Both the position numbers and the translations under genes were made by a program. From contig NZ_JAQGPL010000001.1 of NCBI RefSeq assembly GCF_028826105.1, positions 4,428,501 through 4,492,500 of the forward strand: a stretch of DNA of 64,000 nt, in the 5' to 3' direction. How positions within the stretch are numbered: position 1 is the first letter of the stretch; every line of letters starts with the position of its first letter. The notes under the pieces were generated by a model that saw nothing but the letters and a program-made list of their open reading frames with translations, made no database searches and had not been told where the DNA came from. Positions 17,515 to 26,615 of this stretch are shown here, in pieces. The stretch comes from Paenibacillus humicola (GTDB taxonomy: Bacteria > Bacillota > Bacilli > Paenibacillales > Paenibacillaceae).

Positions 17515-18393
17515 TCACCCTTTGACGGAGCCAAGCATCGCGCCCTTGGCGAAATGCTTCTGCAGGAACGGATAGACGCACAGGATCGGTATGGTGGATA
17601 CGACGATAACGGCCATTTTCACAATCTGTGCCGGCGGCGTCACATAGGAACTGTCGAAAGCATCGGAATCGCCGACGCCTCCCTGCGACAAAATGACGAT
17701 TTGCCGGAGCCAAACCTGCACGGGCCATTTGGTGTTGTCGTTGATGTACAGCACCGCGTGAAAAAATGCGTTCCAATGCCCCACCGCGTAAAAGAGCGTA
17801 AATGTCGCCATCGCGGGCAGCGACAGCGGAATGACGATCTGCCACAGGATGCGCATATCGTTGCATCCGTCGATTTTCGCCGCTTCCTCGAGCCCCTCCG
17901 GCAGCTGCTGGAAAAAATTTTTCAGCACGATCAGATTGAAGGCGCTGATTGCGTTCGGCAGCAGCAGAGACCAGTAGCTGTTCAACAGTCCCAGCTCTTT
18001 GACGACGAGGAAGGTCGGAATCATGCCCCCGCTGAAGAGCATCGAGAACGTGACCATCAGCATGATCGTCCGGCGCCCGTCCAAATCCTTTTTGGCCAGC
18101 GGATAAGCCATCAGCGACGTAAAGATCAGATTGATCAGCGTTCCCGCCACTGTAATGAACACCGTTACGCCGAGGCTTCGGAACATGATGTTGGAGGAAA
18201 AAACGTACCGGTATCCGTCCAGTGAAAAATGCGTCGGAAAGAGGAGGAACGGCTTTGAAATAAACTCCTCCGGCGACGTGAACGACCCGGCGACGATGTA
18301 AATGAACGGCACCAGCGTGATCATGCCAAACAAAAACAATAACGCGATATTAACGGAATCGAATACCCGGCTTCCGAACGTCCGGTCTTTCAT
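17515..18393 (-). CDS. Carbohydrate ABC transporter permease (LplC-like)
   Basis: 292 residues from the ATG at 18393; an ATG two codons earlier sits directly against AGAGGGG, so the second is better spaced. Six membrane segments are predicted by eye, with the EAA loop GLEEAAKIDGCNDMRILWQIVIPLS. The end, KHFAKGAMLGSVKG, is the classic C-terminus of LplC/YtcP proteins. It pairs with the LplB-like permease encoded upstream. An open frame extends much further upstream but overlaps the preceding gene. Confidence 0.92.
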   Translation of the reverse strand: MKDRTFGSRVFDSVNIALLFLFGMITLVPFIYIVAGSFTSPEEFISKPFLLFPTHFSLDGYRYVFSSNIMFRSLGVTVFITVAGTLINLIFTSLMAYPLAKKDLDGRRTIMLMVTFSMLFSGGMIPTFLVVKELGLLNSYWSLLLPNAISAFNLIVLKNFFQQLPEGLEEAAKIDGCNDMRILWQIVIPLSLPAMATFTLFYAVGHWNAFFHAVLYINDNTKWPVQVWLRQIVILSQGGVGDSDAFDSSYVTPPAQIVKMAVIVVSTIPILCVYPFLQKHFAKGAMLGSVKG

Positions 18394-18454
18394 GCGCATC
18401 CCCTCTCTTCCGTAGAACGGACCCCCGGCTTCGAATGAATGACCCGCCGCCGCA

Positions 18455-19426
18455 TCAGTAGATGCCCTCTTCGCCCGCTTTTTTGGCCAAATAATTGGCT
18501 CCGACGACGAGCACGATGCCGACGGCCGATTTGAACAGATTCGCCGCCGTCGCATAGCTGAAATGCCCCTGCTGCACGCCGCTCGTATACACGAACGTGT
18601 CGAACACCTCGCCCGCATCGCGGTTCATTGCGTTCAGCATCAAGAAAATTTGCTCGAAGCCGGAATCGAGGAAATTGCCGAGCCGCAGGATGAGCAGGAT
18701 GATAACCGTGCTCTTAATTGCGGGCAGCGTCACGTGCCACAGCTGCTGCCAGCGGCTCGCGCCGTCGATGCGCGCGGCTTCGTACTGCTGCGGATCGACA
18801 CCTGAAAGCGCTGCCAAAAATAAAATCGTGCCCCAGCCCGTTTCCTTCCACAGCACTTCCCCGATGATCAGCGGCCGGATCCATTCGTTGCTGAGCAGGA
18901 AGTTGATTTTCTGGCCGCCCAGCTGAACAAGCAGGTTGTTGACGAGCCCGCCTTCCGGCGTGAAGAAAATGTAAGCGATCCCGACGACGACGACCCATGA
19001 AATGAAGTGCGGGATATAAATGAGCGTCTGAATGAACCGTTTGTACATTTCGATCCGCAGCTCGTTCAGCATCAGCGCGATGACGATCGGCAGCGGAAAG
19101 AAGAAGACCAGATTATACACGGCCAAAATGATCGTATTGCGAAAGACGATGCCGAACGAATCGTCCCGGAAAAACTGCAAAAAGTTGTCGAACCCGACCC
19201 ATGCGCTGCCCAAAAAGCCCGAGAACGGCGAGTAATCCTGAAACGCGATCAGTACGCCCCACATCGGTAAATATTTGAACAAAATAAAATAAAGCACGCC
19301 TGGCAGCAGCATAAGGTAAAGCCAGCGGTTTTTCAGGAGTCTTTTGACGGCGGCGGAACGCAAGCGCTGCCGGCTGTTCAATTCACTGGCGGCTTCTGCG
19401 ATCAAACCCATCCCCCTTTTCTTCAT
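18455..19426 (-). CDS. Carbohydrate ABC transporter permease (LplB-like)
   Basis: About 323 residues. Six membrane segments, the start WLYLMLLPGVLYFILFKYLPMWGVLIAFQDYSP and the EAA loop QYEAARIDGASRWQQLWHVTLPAIK are diagnostic of LplB/YteP proteins. The start is uncertain: the ATG at 19426 lacks a ribosome site, while a TTG at 19405 has AGGGGG six bases upstream. The gene lies about 150 bases after the AraC-type regulator on the same strand, and is followed by the LplC-like permease after 61 bases. Confidence 0.9.
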   Translation of the reverse strand: MKKRGMGLIAEAASELNSRQRLRSAAVKRLLKNRWLYLMLLPGVLYFILFKYLPMWGVLIAFQDYSPFSGFLGSAWVGFDNFLQFFRDDSFGIVFRNTIILAVYNLVFFFPLPIVIALMLNELRIEMYKRFIQTLIYIPHFISWVVVVGIAYIFFTPEGGLVNNLLVQLGGQKINFLLSNEWIRPLIIGEVLWKETGWGTILFLAALSGVDPQQYEAARIDGASRWQQLWHVTLPAIKSTVIILLILRLGNFLDSGFEQIFLMLNAMNRDAGEVFDTFVYTSGVQQGHFSYATAANLFKSAVGIVLVVGANYLAKKAGEEGIY

Positions 19427-19579
19427 CTTGTCGGAACGGCTGCTTCCGCCCTTCAAGAGTAACACCGCTTCGGGATAACGGGCCAGAATCCGCCGGCAAC
19501 GAACTCGAAAGCCCGGCAGCACCGCATACCGGGCAAAAGGATAATCATTTGGCGATCGGCAAATAATCCGCAGCGAACC

Positions 19580-21889
19580 TTATTCCAATCGCGCTGGCTG
19601 CTTCATGCACAGCTCGCGGTAGGCGCCGGGCGTCATGCCGACCATTTTCCGGAAGTAACGGATGAAGTTCTGCGAGTTGTTATAGCGCAGCTTCTCCGCG
19701 ATTTCGGCGATTTTGGCATCGGACTGCTCCAGCATGCTTTTCGCGACGTTCAGCCGGTAGTGGGCCAAATATTCGCTGAAGGTCATGCCGATTTCGTTTT
19801 TCAGCACCCGGCTGATGTAAGCAGGATGATAATGGAGACGGGAAGCGCACGTTTCCAGCGTGATGTCCGTGTCGTATTCGGTCTGAATCATGCGCACGAT
19901 TTCCTGGGAAAGGCGTTCGAATTTCGTTTGTCTGCGCTGCTCGAACAGGGGGACAAGCGGCTGAATCAGTTTGCATTTGAACCAGTGACGGATTTCGTCG
20001 ACCGTATGAAGCTCGAACAGCTGCTGCAGCGGAGGGCTGCTTTCGCCGTAAACCGCATGGAACGAAAGGCCGGCATCCTGCAGCAGCTTGACGAGATCGG
20101 CAATGAGCCGAACGAAGCTCGCCTGGTAGTCGATATAACTCGCGCTTTGGCTTGCCATCTCCTGAAAGAGCCGGTCGATCAGCGGATCGATCTCCTCCGT
20201 CTCGGCATAACGGATCGCCTGAATGAGCCGCTTCTCCGTCTCTTCGGGAAACTCGGTTGTGCGGCTCGTGTCCTCATGCCGGATATCGCCATAGCGGATC
20301 ACCGCTTTCTCGGCGGACAGCAGCCGGTGCTTCAGCGCTTCCTTGGCTTCGCCGTAAGCCTGTACCGCATCCTTCAGCTGCGGATAGGCCCGGCTGACGC
20401 CGATGCTGACGGAAAGCTCGAGATACCGGCGGACTTCCTTCGCGATTTTGTCCGTCATGGCGTCGAGGAACGCTTGAAAACGCTCCGCCGATTCGTCGTC
20501 GGTATGCACGACCGTGACCTGATCGTCCCGGGCGATGATCGGCAGCAGGCTCATTTTCGCCGGAATAATGTCGCCGACGATGTTATTGATCGCAAACAGC
20601 AGCAGCTCACGGTCCTTTTCCGCGAACCGGGTGCCCTCTACGGTGTCGATCTGCAGGACGAGCACGCTCATCCACTTGATGCCGGCCGGCGGACGATACA
20701 CCATCATCGCCAGCTTGCCGTCGATGTCGGGCGGCGGGAATTCGCCTTGAACGAGCTTCAAGACGAACAGCTCCTCGAGCTGCCGGACCTGTCCGTGGAT
20801 TTGCTGCGTCATCTGGATCTGCAAATCGCGCATGTGCGTGATGTTTTCGCTGATGGCGTCGAACTCGTTCATCCTGCCGTCGTGCGACCGGCCGGCACTG
20901 CTGAAGCACAGCTCATACAGCCGCCGGACCGGCGAATAGAGCCGCCGCGTGAATTGAATGGCGAACAAATTGGCCAGAAACAGGAAGCCGAGGCAGAGCG
21001 CCAATATGATCCAGCTCGTGCGCCACGCTTCCTTCCGGATTTCCTCGACCGGCACGACCGAAACGTACAGCCACTGGTTGTAGGCTGATTTTTGATATTC
21101 AATGCCGACCTTGAGCTTGCCCAGCACGGCCGGCACGCTGCCCGACGCCCCGTCCGCGGGATTCAGCCGGCTGATCGCCGATACGACCGCGGCCGCCGGA
21201 TACTCGGATTGCTGGTTTTGCTTGGTCAATAAGCGGTGCTCGCCGTCGAAAATAAAAATTTCGCCGAGCGAGTTGTTTTGCGAAATGAGCCGGTACAGCT
21301 CCCGCGTCGAAAATTCCGCAACGAGCAGGCCGTCCGGATCGTCCGAGATCGCCGGAATTTTCTTGACGAGGCTGACCGTGCGTTCGCCGGGGCTTGAGAT
21401 GTTCCGGGCCAGGCTGCTCGGATCCGTCGACCAGTAAGAGTTGGCTGAAATATTAACATACTGCGAAATCCGGGTTTTATTCGTGATAGCGCTTACACGC
21501 TGCAGTCCGTAATTGCTTAAAATCCAGCCTTTGCGAAGTCCGATCAAATCGACGTCCTGCAGGCCGAAATCGAAGCGCTGCACTTGATTGAGGTCCGACG
21601 CCAGCCCCATCGTCAGCTGGAATTCCGCCGGCGACAGATCGCGGTTCATCGCCTTCAGGACATCGTCGTTATCGACCAGCCGCTGCAGCGACAGGTCGAC
21701 GCCCTGCAGCACCTGCTCGACCCGGAGGCGGGTTTGCTCCAGGATGTGCCGGTTGCCTTCGTTCACCTTGTCCTGAATGGATTCCGAGAATTTCAGGTAA
21801 AACAATATGCCGAGCACCAATATCGGCAGCGTGCTCACGCATGTGCTGAAGAGGAGCAGTTTGGTTTGATACCTGTTCAGCCGGAACAT
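19580..21889 (-). CDS. Membrane-bound AraC-family transcriptional regulator with extracellular sensor domain
   Basis: About 769 residues from the ATG at 21889 (AGGTGG six bases upstream). Layout: membrane segment at about 12-34, an extracellular Cache-like sensor (about 35-290), a second membrane segment (WIILALCLGFLFLANLFAI, about 297-315), a HAMP/coiled linker, a GGDEF-like degenerate middle region (about 400-520), and a C-terminal double helix-turn-helix (last 100 residues: TLETCASRLHYHPAYISRVLKNEIGMTFSEYLAHYRL, then IAEIAEKLRYNNSQNFIRYFRKMVGMTPGAYR). Proteins of this YtdP/YesS type sense extracellular sugars and activate the adjacent importer operon. It is the first gene of the unit with lplB, lplC, lplA and the dehydratase. 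Confidence 0.92.
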   Translation of the reverse strand: MFRLNRYQTKLLLFSTCVSTLPILVLGILFYLKFSESIQDKVNEGNRHILEQTRLRVEQVLQGVDLSLQRLVDNDDVLKAMNRDLSPAEFQLTMGLASDLNQVQRFDFGLQDVDLIGLRKGWILSNYGLQRVSAITNKTRISQYVNISANSYWSTDPSSLARNISSPGERTVSLVKKIPAISDDPDGLLVAEFSTRELYRLISQNNSLGEIFIFDGEHRLLTKQNQQSEYPAAAVVSAISRLNPADGASGSVPAVLGKLKVGIEYQKSAYNQWLYVSVVPVEEIRKEAWRTSWIILALCLGFLFLANLFAIQFTRRLYSPVRRLYELCFSSAGRSHDGRMNEFDAISENITHMRDLQIQMTQQIHGQVRQLEELFVLKLVQGEFPPPDIDGKLAMMVYRPPAGIKWMSVLVLQIDTVEGTRFAEKDRELLLFAINNIVGDIIPAKMSLLPIIARDDQVTVVHTDDESAERFQAFLDAMTDKIAKEVRRYLELSVSIGVSRAYPQLKDAVQAYGEAKEALKHRLLSAEKAVIRYGDIRHEDTSRTTEFPEETEKRLIQAIRYAETEEIDPLIDRLFQEMASQSASYIDYQASFVRLIADLVKLLQDAGLSFHAVYGESSPPLQQLFELHTVDEIRHWFKCKLIQPLVPLFEQRRQTKFERLSQEIVRMIQTEYDTDITLETCASRLHYHPAYISRVLKNEIGMTFSEYLAHYRLNVAKSMLEQSDAKIAEIAEKLRYNNSQNFIRYFRKMVGMTPGAYRELCMKQPARLE

Positions 21890-21925
21890 TCCATACCACC
21901 TGCTTCGCATCGGGATTGTGAGTTC

Positions 21926-21954
21926 ATTTTAACTTATTTTAAATGGAACGTCAT
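21926..21954 (-). promoter_or_regulatory. Candidate sigma-A promoter of the AraC regulator
   Basis: On the minus strand ATGACG, a 17-base spacer and TAAAAT, ending about 36 bases before the start codon. The -10 matches five of six consensus bases and the -35 four of six. Confidence 0.5.
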
Positions 21955-21958
21955 TAAA

Positions 21959-22017
21959 GAAGAAACGATGCGAGGGTGATGACGAGCAAGTTTCTTCTAA
22001 GGAAGAAACGATGCGAG
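21959..22017. repeat. 16-bp direct repeat upstream of the AraC-regulator promoter
   Basis: GAAGAAACGATGCGAG occurs at 21959-21974 and again at 22002-22017. Between them GTTTCTTC (21990-21997) forms a hairpin with the start of the second copy. The first copy abuts the -35 of the minus-strand promoter, the position expected for an AraC-type activator or autoregulator site. Confidence 0.55.
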
Positions 22018-22304
22018 ATTAAAATAGCGAGTAATCTTCCTCGCAAGAACCTCCTATGAAATCCCTCAACTTATATTTTTTTGGGTCACCGCCATAAATA
22101 GGATATTTAATTCGAATCATATCATCGTCAAACGTTATTTCTTACCGAAAGAACATCATCGATATCGAGGCTTTCGGTGGTATATACCGTTTTTTGTCGA
22201 CATCATCCACACCGGATACGAGGGGGTGAAATAAAGGACATGCCATTTATTTCGAACCGAATGCGCTAGAAGCAAGACAAAAAATAAAAGTGAGGGGTTT
22301 TCCG
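22018..22304. other. AT-rich intergenic region
   Basis: This should hold the promoter for the plus-strand secreted protein that follows. GAGGGG lies seven bases before that gene's ATG. No small gene is claimed; a 31-codon hydrophobic minus-strand frame overlaps the direct repeats, but its ribosome site is badly spaced. Confidence 0.35.
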
Positions 22305-23471
22305 ATGAAGCGACGATGGATTCCTTTTGTTTTTGCATTCCTATTGCCATTGATGGTTCTGCTTCCTTATAAAGCGGCTGCCGATGTAAATGACCAAGCA
22401 ACGAAATTGCTCCTTCACAAGTTTAACGGAACCATCCTCGATTTTGACGCGAGCCGCATCATTTGGAAAGCGAACGACAAAGTGCTGTGGTTATATAACC
22501 GCACGGACGGCAGTCAAATAAAGGTTTACGATGGTACCGGTTCAACCTTTATCATTAGTGCAGCGAAGCTGTCTGCGCAGGGCATTGTGTACGACCTGAA
22601 CAACGAACCCTGGATGGATATACCTTACGTTTCTTTGGTATACAGTTGGAAGAACGGCCAGACCGTAAAAATTGCAAACGACGATAGTCTTTACGACATT
22701 AGAAGAAACGGAAATATTGTGAGGCTCGGTCTGCATACCGTGGATCTTACGACGGGACAAACCCGTGTGCCCGGCTTTGACCGTGCCGATTTTTTGGCCG
22801 ACGGATCCATGATTTACACGGCTCCTAGTGCGCCCGGCAGCGCATTCTCTCTCTATCAGTCGTTTCCGGACGGCACTGTGGACATGCTCGCATCGCCTTC
22901 CAATAAGCTGGCATCGAAGTGGTACGGCTCGACTTTAGGGTATTACGGACCCTTATCGGACGGGAAAAACATCGTCTACCGAGAGCTCATGGTAAAAAAT
23001 AATTATTCCGAGATGGTCTGGGCGCTCCGATTACGCAATGCGGACCAAACGGTCACCACTTTGTCGGTGAACCCTAACATAATCGGACGTTATTATCCAA
23101 ACGAATCCTATCGGATCAACAATGGATGGGTTGCTTATATCGAATACGATAAAGAAATCAAACGTAAGGTCGTAAACGTCCGGTCACCGGAAGGCACGGT
23201 AAAGCGGGTTTTTGAATCTCCGTTTTGGTGGTCGTGGAGATATGCCCCCCTATCCATCGACGAGCTGGGACCGGATGGCACGGTGGCGTTCACGTTTAAC
23301 GACAAAACATACCTTTATTATACGAAAGCGAACAAAACGGTAAGCATCCAAAGAAGCCCGGCGATGTTCCAATACCGGGAGCAAGTATTGGGCGGGCCAG
23401 GAGATTCCGAGTACCGGGTCGGCGCATGGTACTTGCAAGCCAAAGATTCGCTATATGCCGTTCGATTCTAA
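22305..23471 (+). CDS. Secreted protein of unknown function, probable beta-propeller
   Basis: 388 residues from the ATG at 22305 (GAGGGG seven bases upstream). A signal peptide (MKRRWIPFVFAFLLPLMVLLPYKAAA) is followed by a beta-rich protein with repeated short units such as IIWKANDKVLWLYNRTDG, GWVAYIEYDKEIKRKVVNVRSPEG and DGTVAFTFNDKTYLYYTKANK. The alternation of aromatic strands and N/D-G turns suggests a propeller with six or seven blades. No enzyme motif is visible. It has no obvious operon partner. Paenibacillus genomes carry many such secreted propeller proteins; the function here is unknown. Confidence 0.75.
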   Translation: MKRRWIPFVFAFLLPLMVLLPYKAAADVNDQATKLLLHKFNGTILDFDASRIIWKANDKVLWLYNRTDGSQIKVYDGTGSTFIISAAKLSAQGIVYDLNNEPWMDIPYVSLVYSWKNGQTVKIANDDSLYDIRRNGNIVRLGLHTVDLTTGQTRVPGFDRADFLADGSMIYTAPSAPGSAFSLYQSFPDGTVDMLASPSNKLASKWYGSTLGYYGPLSDGKNIVYRELMVKNNYSEMVWALRLRNADQTVTTLSVNPNIIGRYYPNESYRINNGWVAYIEYDKEIKRKVVNVRSPEGTVKRVFESPFWWSWRYAPLSIDELGPDGTVAFTFNDKTYLYYTKANKTVSIQRSPAMFQYREQVLGGPGDSEYRVGAWYLQAKDSLYAVRF

Positions 23472-23497
23472 CCGGCGGGACGGCGCCAGAAATATGG

Positions 23498-23532
23498 AAA
23501 AGCAACCCGGATTTTGATGCCGGGTTGCTGCT
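23498..23532. terminator. Intrinsic terminator between convergent genes
   Basis: The perfect 10-bp stem AGCAACCCGG/CCGGGTTGCT (23501-23510 with 23520-23529) carries TTTT after it on the minus strand, so it mainly serves the DUF2243 gene. Confidence 0.7.
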
Positions 23533-23604
23533 GTATTAGCGGTTGAACCGCGAGCTATATTTGATGAAATCTCATGCTGCCCGCGATTCACGAGCAACTG
23601 CATT

Positions 23605-24033
23605 TTATCGCGCTCGCACCTTGCCCGAATTGTACAGCAGCAGCCCGATTCCGATCATGATGATGGCCATCGCATCGTATGCGAGGTCGTACAGCATTTG
23701 GTAGGCGCCGGGCCTTACGTGATGAATGCGCAGAAAATGATGGTCGATAACGCCTTCGACCAAATTGAAGCATCCGGCTCCGACGAACAGCCCGCTCCCT
23801 AAGGTTCCGGCACGATGGCGGAAATCGTCCGGGCTGCTCTGCCACAACAGCCAGGCTCCGATGGCGACGACGACGGTCACGCCAAGATGAAAAAAGCCGT
23901 CGCTCACAATCTGGTGGAAACGGTCCGTATGCATGTAGACGCTGTGCCACTGCAAAATCTGGTGGAAAATGATGCCGTCCAGCATGCCGACGATGCCTAC
24001 GCCGAGCCAAAATGCTCCCCAAAACGTTCTCAT
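23605..24033 (-). CDS. DUF2243 family membrane protein
   Basis: 142 residues from the ATG at 24033 (AAGGGG seven bases upstream). Four membrane segments. Family features are FWLGVGIVGMLDGIIFHQILQWHS near the start and GLFVGAGCFNLVEGVIDHHFLRIHHVRPG in the middle; the His/Asp-rich HQILQWH and DHHFLRIHH are conserved and could bind a metal, which is inference. The function is unknown. A longer open frame upstream lacks these features. Confidence 0.85.
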   Translation of the reverse strand: MRTFWGAFWLGVGIVGMLDGIIFHQILQWHSVYMHTDRFHQIVSDGFFHLGVTVVVAIGAWLLWQSSPDDFRHRAGTLGSGLFVGAGCFNLVEGVIDHHFLRIHHVRPGAYQMLYDLAYDAMAIIMIGIGLLLYNSGKVRAR

Positions 24034-24211
24034 CGATCTGCCCCTTCGTTTTTTTGCTTCCAATATTAAGCATCCCCCTCTTTCGCATCGGTATTCAAGC
24101 ATTCGAACATCCGAAACGACCTGGCACAAACCTGCAAATTACGCTTGTACCGGAACATTCGTTCGTATATATTTGAAATACCTCAATTTGTCGGGAGAGT
24201 GAGTAAATGTG

Positions 24212-24772
24212 ATGGAAAAGCTGACGAATGGCCAAACCGCCCTTCTCGTCGTCGACGTGCAGCAGGGCATGTTTATGGAAGCGTACCCCGTCTACGACGG
24301 CGACGGCTTGCTGGAACGCATCAGAGGATTGATCGCGAAAGCCAGAGCGAGCCATGTTCCCGTTATTTATGTCCAGCACAACGAAGGCGAAGGCGAACCG
24401 CTTGAAACGAATACTTCAGGCTGGGAAATCCATTCCTCGATCGCGCCTGCCCCCGGTGAAACCATCATTCAGAAGCGTTCGCCCGACGCGTTTCACGATA
24501 CGAACCTGCAGGAAGAGCTTGCCGCCCGCGGCATTGAGCGGCTTGTGTTGACGGGCATGGCCACCGATTACTGCATCGATGCGACATGCCGAGGGGCTAT
24601 CCGTCTGGGCTACCAAACCATCGTCGTCGAAGATGCGCACAGCACCAATAACAGCACAGCGGCCGAAACCGTCTCCCGTTATAATGAGTCGTTCCGCTCC
24701 ATGACGACAACTTGCAAAGCGTCGGATATCGAATTCGGCGAGTCTCGCCCATGCTCCCCGTTCAATACATAA
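24212..24772 (+). CDS. Isochorismatase-family cysteine hydrolase
   Basis: 186 residues. The catalytic triad is visible: Asp in LLVVDVQQGMF, Lys in IIQKRSPDAFHDTNL, and Cys in MATDYCIDATCRGA, with the cis-peptide just before the TDYC. This is the cysteine hydrolase layout (nicotinamidase-like), not the cysteine-free true isochorismatases. Substrates in the family are amides and ureido compounds; none can be assigned. The ATG at 24212 is preceded one codon earlier by an in-frame GTG. It stands 124 bases before the LarA-domain gene on the same strand. Confidence 0.87.
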   Translation: MEKLTNGQTALLVVDVQQGMFMEAYPVYDGDGLLERIRGLIAKARASHVPVIYVQHNEGEGEPLETNTSGWEIHSSIAPAPGETIIQKRSPDAFHDTNLQEELAARGIERLVLTGMATDYCIDATCRGAIRLGYQTIVVEDAHSTNNSTAAETVSRYNESFRSMTTTCKASDIEFGESRPCSPFNT

Positions 24773-24896
24773 TGAACGTCCTCACAATCATCCATTTTAA
24801 CAACCGCAAAGGATCGCGGATTTTCAATTGCCCCGAGGAGATATTGCGGATAAACTGGAGGTATAGCCGAAATCAAAATTTGGGAGGACTTAATCG

Positions 24897-26168
24897 ATGA
24901 ATATACTTAGTCAGCTGCTTGAGCCGATCCCCATTCCGAGAATGGTACGGATCAGGCAGAAATTCGACGGCACGAAGCTGGACGACCCCGCCGGCGAGCT
25001 GGCCCGGAAGCTTGAAGAGGCTCCCGTCATGAACCGGATCCAGCCCGGACAACAGGTCGCGATCGCGGTAGGCAGCCGGGGCGTCGCCAACATCGCACTG
25101 TTTACGAAAACGATGGTCGACGCCATTAAAGCGCGTCAGGCCCATCCGTTTATCGTACCCTGCATGGGCAGTCACGGCGGAGCGACCGCCGAAGGACAGC
25201 AGGACGTGCTCCGGCATCTTGGCGTTACGGAAGCGTCCGTCGGGGCGCCGATTCGTTCCTCCATGGAGGTTGTCCAGCTGGACGTGTTGGAGAACGGCCT
25301 GCCCGTGTATGCGGACAAATTTGCCTCCGAGGCGGATGCCATCGTCGTTCTGAACCGGGTTAAACCGCACACGGCGTTTCGCGGAACTTTTGAAAGCGGC
25401 GTCATGAAAATGATTGCTATCGGGCTGGGCAAACAAAAAGGAGCGGAGGCCTGTCATCAGCTGGGCTTCGGCCACATGGCGGAAAATGTGCCGAAGATGG
25501 CGAAAATCATGCTCGCAAAATTGCCGATCCTGCTCGGCGTCGCGCTCGTCGAGAACGCCTATGACGAGACGTGCCGCATTGAAGTGCTTGCGGCTGACGA
25601 GATCGAATCGCAGGAGCCTTCTCTGCTGATCGAAGCGAAGCGTCGGCTTCCGCAAATTTTGTTCCCGCAGCTGGATGTGCTCGTTATCGACAACATCGGC
25701 AAAAACATCAGCGGCGACGGGGCGGATCCGAACATTACCGGCCGCTACCCGACGCCTTTCGCGCACGGCGGACCCGAGGTAAGCAAAATTGTCGTGCTTG
25801 ATTTGACCCCCGAAACCGAAGGGAATGCAAATGGCGTCGGAGCCGCGGACTTCACGACCTCACGACTCGTCGCAAAAGCCGACTGGCCGGCGACCTATGC
25901 GAACGGTCTCACTTCAACCGTCGTTGCGCCGACCAAAATTGCGACCACTCTTCCGAGCGACCGGGATGCGATCAAGGCGGCGGTCAAGACGTGCAATATT
26001 TTGAATTATGCCGATTGCCGAATGGTGCGCATTCGGGATACGCTGCATCTGGGAGAAATCGAAATCTCCGAGCCGCTGCTGGAAGAAGCGCGCAAGCATC
26101 CGGACATTGAGATATTGACAGAGCCGTACGAGCTGAAATTCGACGGGAACGGAGATTTGATTCATTAA
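24897..26168 (+). CDS. LarA-domain (DUF2088) protein, possible nickel-pincer-dependent isomerase
   Basis: 423 residues with GGGAGG before the ATG. Signatures of the LarA-like family are VAIAVGSRGVANIALFTK, the FIVPCMGSHGGATAEGQ loop (His used by lactate racemase for catalysis), NRVKPHTAFRGTFESGVMKMIAIGLGKQKGAEACH (the Lys that carries the pyridinium pincer cofactor in true LarA lies in this region) and DNIGKNISGDGADPNITGR. Related proteins epimerise 2-hydroxy acids. No larB/larC/larE cofactor genes are in the window. A strong terminator follows. Confidence 0.85.
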   Translation: MNILSQLLEPIPIPRMVRIRQKFDGTKLDDPAGELARKLEEAPVMNRIQPGQQVAIAVGSRGVANIALFTKTMVDAIKARQAHPFIVPCMGSHGGATAEGQQDVLRHLGVTEASVGAPIRSSMEVVQLDVLENGLPVYADKFASEADAIVVLNRVKPHTAFRGTFESGVMKMIAIGLGKQKGAEACHQLGFGHMAENVPKMAKIMLAKLPILLGVALVENAYDETCRIEVLAADEIESQEPSLLIEAKRRLPQILFPQLDVLVIDNIGKNISGDGADPNITGRYPTPFAHGGPEVSKIVVLDLTPETEGNANGVGAADFTTSRLVAKADWPATYANGLTSTVVAPTKIATTLPSDRDAIKAAVKTCNILNYADCRMVRIRDTLHLGEIEISEPLLEEARKHPDIEILTEPYELKFDGNGDLIH

Positions 26169-26182
26169 TCAAGTATAATCGG

Positions 26183-26222
26183 AAGGCGAGCGGCCGGGAT
26201 ATTGTCCCTGACGCTCGCCTTT
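26183..26222 (+). terminator. Intrinsic terminator of the LarA-domain gene
   Basis: AAGGCGAGCG pairs with CGCTCGCCTT (26183-26192 with 26212-26221), with an extra inner GGGA/TCCC stem, followed by TATTAATTTT. Confidence 0.8.
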
Positions 26223-26615
26223 ATTAATTTTGTTCCGTTGCTCCTCTCCCCCTCGGAAGCGGCAGCCCATATCTAGAACTGCACAATCACCAACCTATTG
26301 AACATATCTCTATTGAAGACTATATTATGTTTAATTAAAATACAAAACAAAAAAAAGTATTGAAACAAAAAAACCGCAAAGCCTTGCTGCACAAGGGATT
26401 GCGGGTTTTCGCCCTATTAGACATAATACATATTGTGTCTAATAAGGTTTGTGCATAAAGTCGCCATTGCTCTGAATCCGACCATCCTTCACCTTTTCAC
26501 TTCTCTGCCAATTGGGCCGGCGCTGGGCATCGGAAAAAATTACGCTTTAACTGCGTTCCCGTCTTTGTTAAAGTGGATAAGACTCGCGAAGACGAAGATG
26601 GGAGCTTTAAAAGAC
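26223..26615. other. AT-rich intergenic region upstream of the YpeB-like gene
   Basis: No gene is recognised. It contains a terminator-like hairpin (AAACCGCAA 26371-26379 with TTGCGGG 26399-26405, then TTTT) and the inverted repeat described separately. The coding frame of the following gene is open back to 26433, but that extension has no ribosome site and no family resemblance. Confidence 0.45.
26417..26442. promoter_or_regulatory. Inverted repeat TTAGACA-N12-TGTCTAA, candidate operator
   Basis: Arms at 26417-26423 and 26436-26442 are perfect complements and extend imperfectly inward. It lies about 170 bases upstream of the YpeB-like start. The same arms with the same 12-base spacing occur at 56910-56935 beside a TetR gene. 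Confidence 0.4.

Noticed and set aside
21960..22060. 31-codon hydrophobic frame on the minus strand near the direct repeats
   Set aside because: AGGAGG is present but only three bases from the TTG, and the frame is made largely of the repeated DNA motif, so chance is more likely.
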